Part shown: piece by piece, positions 43,701 to 49,700 of the stretch | How positions within the stretch are numbered: position 1 is the stretch's first letter | Layout: the number at the start of each line of letters is the position of its first letter | Program-made: the position numbers and the translations under genes | Assembly (NCBI GenBank): GCA_016235585.1 | Contig: JACRJY010000164.1 | Span: 1 to 64,000 of the forward strand | DNA length: 64,000 nucleotides | Direction of reading: 5' to 3' | DNA from: Verrucomicrobiota bacterium | Lineage (GTDB): Bacteria > Verrucomicrobiota > Verrucomicrobiia > Limisphaerales > JACRJY01 | Notes under the pieces: model-generated | Told to the model about the DNA's origin: nothing | What the model saw: only the letters and a program-made list of their open reading frames with translations | Database searches by the model: none

Positions 43701-46700
43701 AGTTACCACCCACCAGCACCCGCCCTCCCGGCAGGACGAGCGCGGCGTTGACAGTGCCACCCAGAGGGCCGCTGCCCACTGTGAACGAGGTGTCCAGCGT
43801 GCCATCGGCGTTGAGCCGCGCGACGTTCGTCACGCTGACGCCATGCACCGTGGTGAAATCACCAGCAATCAGCAACTTCGCTCCAAGTCCAGATGGCGCG
43901 TAGGTCGTGTCCCGCAGGCCCGCGATGGGGCCGCTCACCAGCCGGGTGAACCGGTTGACCGCAGTGCCGTTGTAGCTGATGAAGTCTCCCGCGATAAAGG
44001 CCCGGTCGTTGGCGTCCATCACCACGGCGCGCACCACGTTGTTGGCACCGCTGTTGACCCCGACGCCGCTGTAGAATGTGGTGTCCAGCGAACCATTGGC
44101 CTTCAGCCGGGCCACCCGGTTCGGGCCTTGCGTGATGGTAATCGTTCCGCCCGCGGGCGTCGCCGCCGGAATGGACTCGTAGGCCGCGAAGGAACCTAGC
44201 GGCGTGGCGGTGAGGAGCACATCGGGACCTGCGTTGTTGTATTCGAACCGCGTCGTAGTCGGAACCGCCGTCACCGTGACCGGCGTCTGCACGGAGCCAA
44301 ACGTGGCGTCGCTGATGCTGATATAGACCGTGCTGCCCACTGACAACCCGTGCGGTGTCGAGGTGGTCTGCGTCGCCACGTTGGAGCTTCGCTCCTTGAA
44401 GGTGATCACCGCCGCGGCAGCACTCCGGGCCGTGCCGCCCACCACCTGGGCGGAGCCAACGCTCGCGGCGGAGTTGTAGCTGATCGTGTTGGCGGTGACC
44501 GCCGTGATCAAGTAGGTGCCGTCTAGCAGGAAATCCACCCCGGACACCACGATGGTGTTGCCGGCCAGCAAGGTGTGGCCGCCGTCCGTCGTTAACGTTG
44601 CGGTCACGCCGTCCGCAAACTTGTTGGTCACCGAGAAGCCCGCCGCGCGCGCGTAAGTAAGCGTGGTGAAACTCGGCGCGGTTTCCACGGTGAACAGGCC
44701 ACCGTTGAACACCGCCACGCCGCCCGCCGGGTCCACGTTGTTCACTAGGAATGAACTACCGGGCACCAGATTGTGCGGAGCCGAGGTGGTGATCGTCGCG
44801 TTCGTGATCGTGGCCAATTGCTTCTGTGACACGTTGACGGCAGCCCCCGAGCCGGTGAAGTCGCCGCCCAGCAGGAACTGCCCGCTGCTGTCCCGCGCCA
44901 CCGAGCGCACGATGGTGTTCAAGCCCGCGCCGAGGTTTGCACCGAACGTCGGATCCACGGTGCCGCTGGCCGCCACGCGGGCCACGCGCACGCTCGCCGC
45001 TCCGTCGGCCGTGGTGAAATCGCCCGCGATGATGATGTCCGTGCCGTCCAGCACGAGCGAGTTGATGGTGGCAGTGGCACCTGCCACGCCGTTGAAGACC
45101 CGGCTGAACTCCGCATCGAATGTGCCCAGGCTGCTGACCCGCGCCAGTTGATTCGCCCCCGCCGTGAGCGAGGCCGTGCCCGTGGCGGCGACCGTCGCGA
45201 TCAAACGGTTGACCGTGCCCGCGGTCGCCACGGCAGGGTTCACAGTCGGTGGCGTCCCGGCGGCGGTATAGACCAACGAACTGCCACCGGTGCCGACCCC
45301 GAGCACGTAAGTGCCGTCGAAGTTCGCGTCGCCAATACTCACCACCACGGTCTGCCCGACGAGGAAGGTGTGCGCCACCGACGTGGTCAAGGTCGCCGTG
45401 TTCCCGACCATCTGCTTCATCGTGATGGTGGATGAGAATGTGCGCGGGTAAGTGAAGGTCGTGGCGTCGAGCACCGAGATGATCGCCGTGGTGTTGAAGT
45501 CAGTGTCAACGCCCGCAATCGTCACCTGGTGTGTGCTTGAGAAGCCGTGGGGAACCGTAGTCACGATGGTCGCGATATTATTCGCCAGCCCTTTGGTCGC
45601 CACGCCTGCGGAGAAGCTCGTGCCCGTGTAGGAGCCGCCCAGCACAATCTGGCCGGAGCCGTTGATGGTGAGGGCGTTCACCGTGGCGCTCAGGCCCGTG
45701 CCGAGGTTTGCGGCAAACACCGCATCCATCGCGCCGGACGGCTTGAGCCGGGCGAACCGGTTGGCACCACCGCCGAAAGAGACCGTGGCGCTCACGCCGG
45801 CGGCGGTCGTGGGCACCGCATTCAGCGCCGCCACGTTGTTCGGCGCGCTGGTCGCGGTGGGGCCGCCCGTTTGCAGCGTGCCGGTGCCGGTTACGGCAGT
45901 CGAACCGACGACCGTTGTCGCCGGGTCGGTGACCCGGAAGGTGGTTGGATTGACCACAGTCACAGTGAGCGTCTGGCCGTTGATCGCCGCATCAACGGTC
46001 GTGAAGCTCACCGTGTCGCCCGTGCGCAGCTTGTGTTCGGCGGCGGTCGTCAGCGTGAAGTTCACCGCGTCGCTCACCTTGTTGATGATCGAGACCGAGT
46101 AGGTCTTCGCGTAGGTGAAGGAGTTCGCGTTCACCACCGTGATTGTCGCGCCGGTCGTGTCGAAGGCCGGGTCGCCGAGGTTCACATCCACCGTGCTGCC
46201 AATCGGGAAGCCGTGGTTGGCGGCGGTGAGCGTGACGAGGTTGCCACCGCTGAACGCCTTGGTTGTGACCGCCGCAGGGGAGAACATACGCTTGGCGGTG
46301 CCCGTCGCGGCGACGGTCGGCACTAGCCGGAAAATTGTGCCCGCCTGCGCGATCGCACTGCGCGTCTCCAGTGTGCCGGTGCCACCGACCACCGGCGTCG
46401 AAGCCACGACCGTCGTGAGCGGGTCCGCGACCCGGAACGTGTCGGCGTCCACGATCAGAGTGACAGTGCGGGTCGGAGGGCTGTTAATCGCGCCGTCCAC
46501 GCCGAGGATGGTGACCGTATCCCCTAGCTTGAGACCGTGGCTGCCCGTGGTGTCGAGGGTGAAGCTCGTTCCGTCGCTAGCCTTGTTGATGATGCTGACG
46601 GTGTGGGTGCGCGGGTAGCTCACCGACGTGGGCGTGGTCCCGCTCACCGTAAAGTTGCCGTCGAGGGACGGGTCGCCCGTGGCCACCGTGATGCCGTCGC

Positions 46701-49700
46701 CGAGAGTGAAGCTGTGCGTTCCGTCGGTCAGGAGGGTGGTGGTGTTCGGCCCGGTGGTGAAAGACTGGGAGGTGACGGGCGACTGGAGTGTGCGCGTGTA
46801 GGTGAACGAAGTCGTGGTCGGCACGGTCACGACCCGATACGTTCCGTTGAACACCGTGTCCACGCCCGAGATTTGCACCACGTCATTGATCGCGAACCCA
46901 TGCGGGGCCGCCGTCACCAAGGTGGCCGCGTTATTCGTCAACCCCTTCGTGCCACCAGCGAGCGTGGCCTGCACGGCGCGGGTGTAGGTGATTGTATTCG
47001 CAGTGGTGGCCGTCGCCGTGAACGGGCCGTCAAATAGGCCCGCAGCGAAACCGGAGTTGGCGACCGTGACGCTGCTGCCGGTCACGAAGCCATGCGGGGC
47101 GGCCGTGGTCAGCGTCGCCGCGTTGATGGTGTCCAGCCTGACGCTGCTGACACTGGAAGCGAAGCCCAGCCCGGCAAAGTCGCCGCCGAGGATGACGCCG
47201 CCCGCGCCGTCCACCGCCACGGCCCGCACCGCCGCATTCGCGCCCGCGCTCAACTCGGCCGCGAAGGCTGCGTCCACCGCACCGTTGGCCGCCGCGAGCC
47301 GTGCGACCCGGACAGTGTTTGGAGCACCATTGAAGCTGGTGAAGTCGCCACCGATAATGACGTTTCCGGAGGAATCCAACGCCACGGCATTGACCGTGCC
47401 GCCCACCGCGCCGGTGCCGGAATTGAAGCTGACATCCAGCGTGCCGTCGGTGTGGAGCCGGGCGACGTTCATGACCGTGGTTCCGTTGACCTGCCCGAAG
47501 CTGCCCACGATGACGGTCTTCCCCAAGTGGATGCCGCTGGCATAAGTCACGGCAGCGTTGATGGTGTTGTTCGCACCAAAGCCGGTTGCGGGGAACACGC
47601 CGACCGACCGCACTGTGTTGTTGGCCAGCGGGAGGTTCGGATAGGCGGCCATCGCGCGGACCGTGTTGTTGGCCCCGTAGCCGAGGTTGAAGCCGTTGGT
47701 GTTGAAGTAGCCACCAGCGTTGATCTGCGCGAGGCGGACGGAGCTGGACGCGCGGCTGTAGGAACCGAACTCGCCGCCGACAAGAATGTTTCCGCTGGCG
47801 TCCACCAGCGTGCTGTTGACATCCACCGAGACCGTGCGCGGGCCAAGTCCGTAGGTGGAAAGGGTTAGGTTGATGGTCTCGTTCGGCTCGACCACCGTGT
47901 CGGGCGTGATGTTGACGAGGACGGTGGAGCGAAACGGTGCGGTTGGTAGGATGCCGGACTCGCTTGTCCGAAGCTCGCGGACGTTCACAAACGGCCCCAA
48001 ATAGTTCACCGTGTTGGTCACCCCGGTATAGTCAGAGCCGGCGGTTGCGGAACCGGCGGTGGTCCGCACCAGCACGCTTGCGGGCGCGAGGTCTGCGCCG
48101 AGTCCGGCCGCGTTCGCGCGCTGCACGCGGATGGAGGCGGTGCCGCCGCTCTCGCTGACGGAGTAGGTGGGCAGCTCAAACTCAATGTTGCCAGGGCCGG
48201 CCGTCACCCCGCCCAGGACGCGCGCGAGGTTTTGGCGCGGCTTTGCCTGGGTCCAGCGCATACCGTTGGCGACACCGGCATTGGGGCTGTTGTCATTGGC
48301 TGAGAGCGGGATGAACGGGTTGGGGAACGGGACGCTTGTCGTGGTGCCGTTGTTGGGCGAGGGGGCGGCGTTCCGAGGGAACGCAGTGCGAGAGAAAGGC
48401 GCGCCGAAGCCGGTGAAGCTGCCGCCGACCACGACATTGTTATCCGCCTGCACCGCAAGGCTGCTGAGAAAACTCGTCGAGTTGGTCGGGCCGGCGTTCC
48501 AGTTCAGAAGCGTGTCCATGAAGGTGGTGTCCAGCACGCCATTGGTGAAGAGGCGCAGCAGGTTCTTGCGCGCCGAACCGTCGTAGGTGGTGAAGGATCC
48601 CACGACATAGAACTGGCTGTTGGTGGCGAAGGCAATCGCGGTGACAGTGTTGTTCGCGCCGCTGCCGGGATCGAACGTCGTGTCCAGCGCCCCCGTGGTG
48701 CCCACGCGCGCGAGGCGCACGCGACTGATCTGGTTGTAGGTCGTGAAGTCGCCACCGAAGACAGCTTTGTCATCGGCCTGCATGAGCAGCGCGCGCACTG
48801 AGTTGTCCGCGCCCGTGCCGGGATCGAACGTGGGGTCAATCAGGCCGTTCACCAGCGCGCGGGCCAGGCGGTTGCGGGCGGTGCCATCGTAGCTGGTGAA
48901 ATCTCCGCCGAAGAGCACACGCCCTGCGCTGTCCACACCCACGGCATAGACGGTGTTGTTCGGCCCGATGCCGGAGGCGAAGGTGACATCCAAGGTGCCG
49001 TTGGTGTTCAGGCGGGCGAGGTTCGTAATGCCCGTGCCGTTAAATACCGTGAACGAGCCGCCCACGATCACCTTGCCGTCCGGCTGGAAGGCCACTGCGC
49101 GCACGGGACCGTTGAAACCCGCCCCGGGATCAAAGGTCACATCCAGCGAGCCATCGGAATTCAGGCGGGCGATGCGGTTGCGGCTCACGCCGTTGTAGGC
49201 GGAAAAGCCACCACCGATGATGATTTTGTTCAAATTCGCGCCCGCGTTGGTCTGGACCACCACCGCGCCGATGAAGTTGTCCGCACCCTGGCCGATGTTG
49301 AACGTGCTGTCGAAGGAGCCGTCCGTGGCAACGCGCGCGAGGCGGTTGGCGGGCGAGGTGTTGTAATCCGTGAAATCTCCAACCACCACCGCGAGTCCCG
49401 AGGACTGAAGCGCGACGCCATTGACGGTGTTGTTCGCGCCTGGCAGCGAATTGACGGGGGGGACCGTGATAAAATTGGAGTCAAGGTTCCAGTTGCGGTC
49501 CAGCGCGCCGGCGGGCTGGTCATCGTCCACGATGGTCACGCTGCACACACCGGACATGATGTAGTTAAGTGCCGGGCCAGTCGGATGGCTTGCGCCGATG
49601 AAAACAGTCGGCAAAGAGCCGGAATTTCGCGTAATTGCGCCCGAACTGGCGAGTGTGGCGCGGCTGACCGCGATGAAAATGTCCTTGTTGAACTCCGACA

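Larger units (their letters stand above)
41790..47860 (-). repeat. Delta-60 block B (21 motifs, three propellers with insertions), nested in a Calx-beta domain
   Basis: Twenty-one motifs by eye. Breaks where the first blade strand is missing ('AGLRDTTYAPSGLGAKLLIA' and 'SSDGTFVPVHGNKYVVVGDF') fall after motif 8 and motif 15, giving 1 + 7 + 7 + 6. The leading single motif and degenerate strands (47540-47830) may be what is left of, or complete, another propeller. Motifs 4, 5 and 7 carry inserted 'TTxxHGF' modules. The block lies between 'NETINLTLS' and 'NPALGFQRTAVLTIVDDD', which together make one Calx-beta C-terminal half. Confidence 0.75.

Noticed and set aside
3925-49525. Regularly spaced short repeats that could suggest CRISPR arrays
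   Set aside because: The spacing (~160-180 nt) and sequence are those of coding repeats in frame with the giant genes; no 25-40-nt direct repeats with unique spacers and no cas genes were seen.
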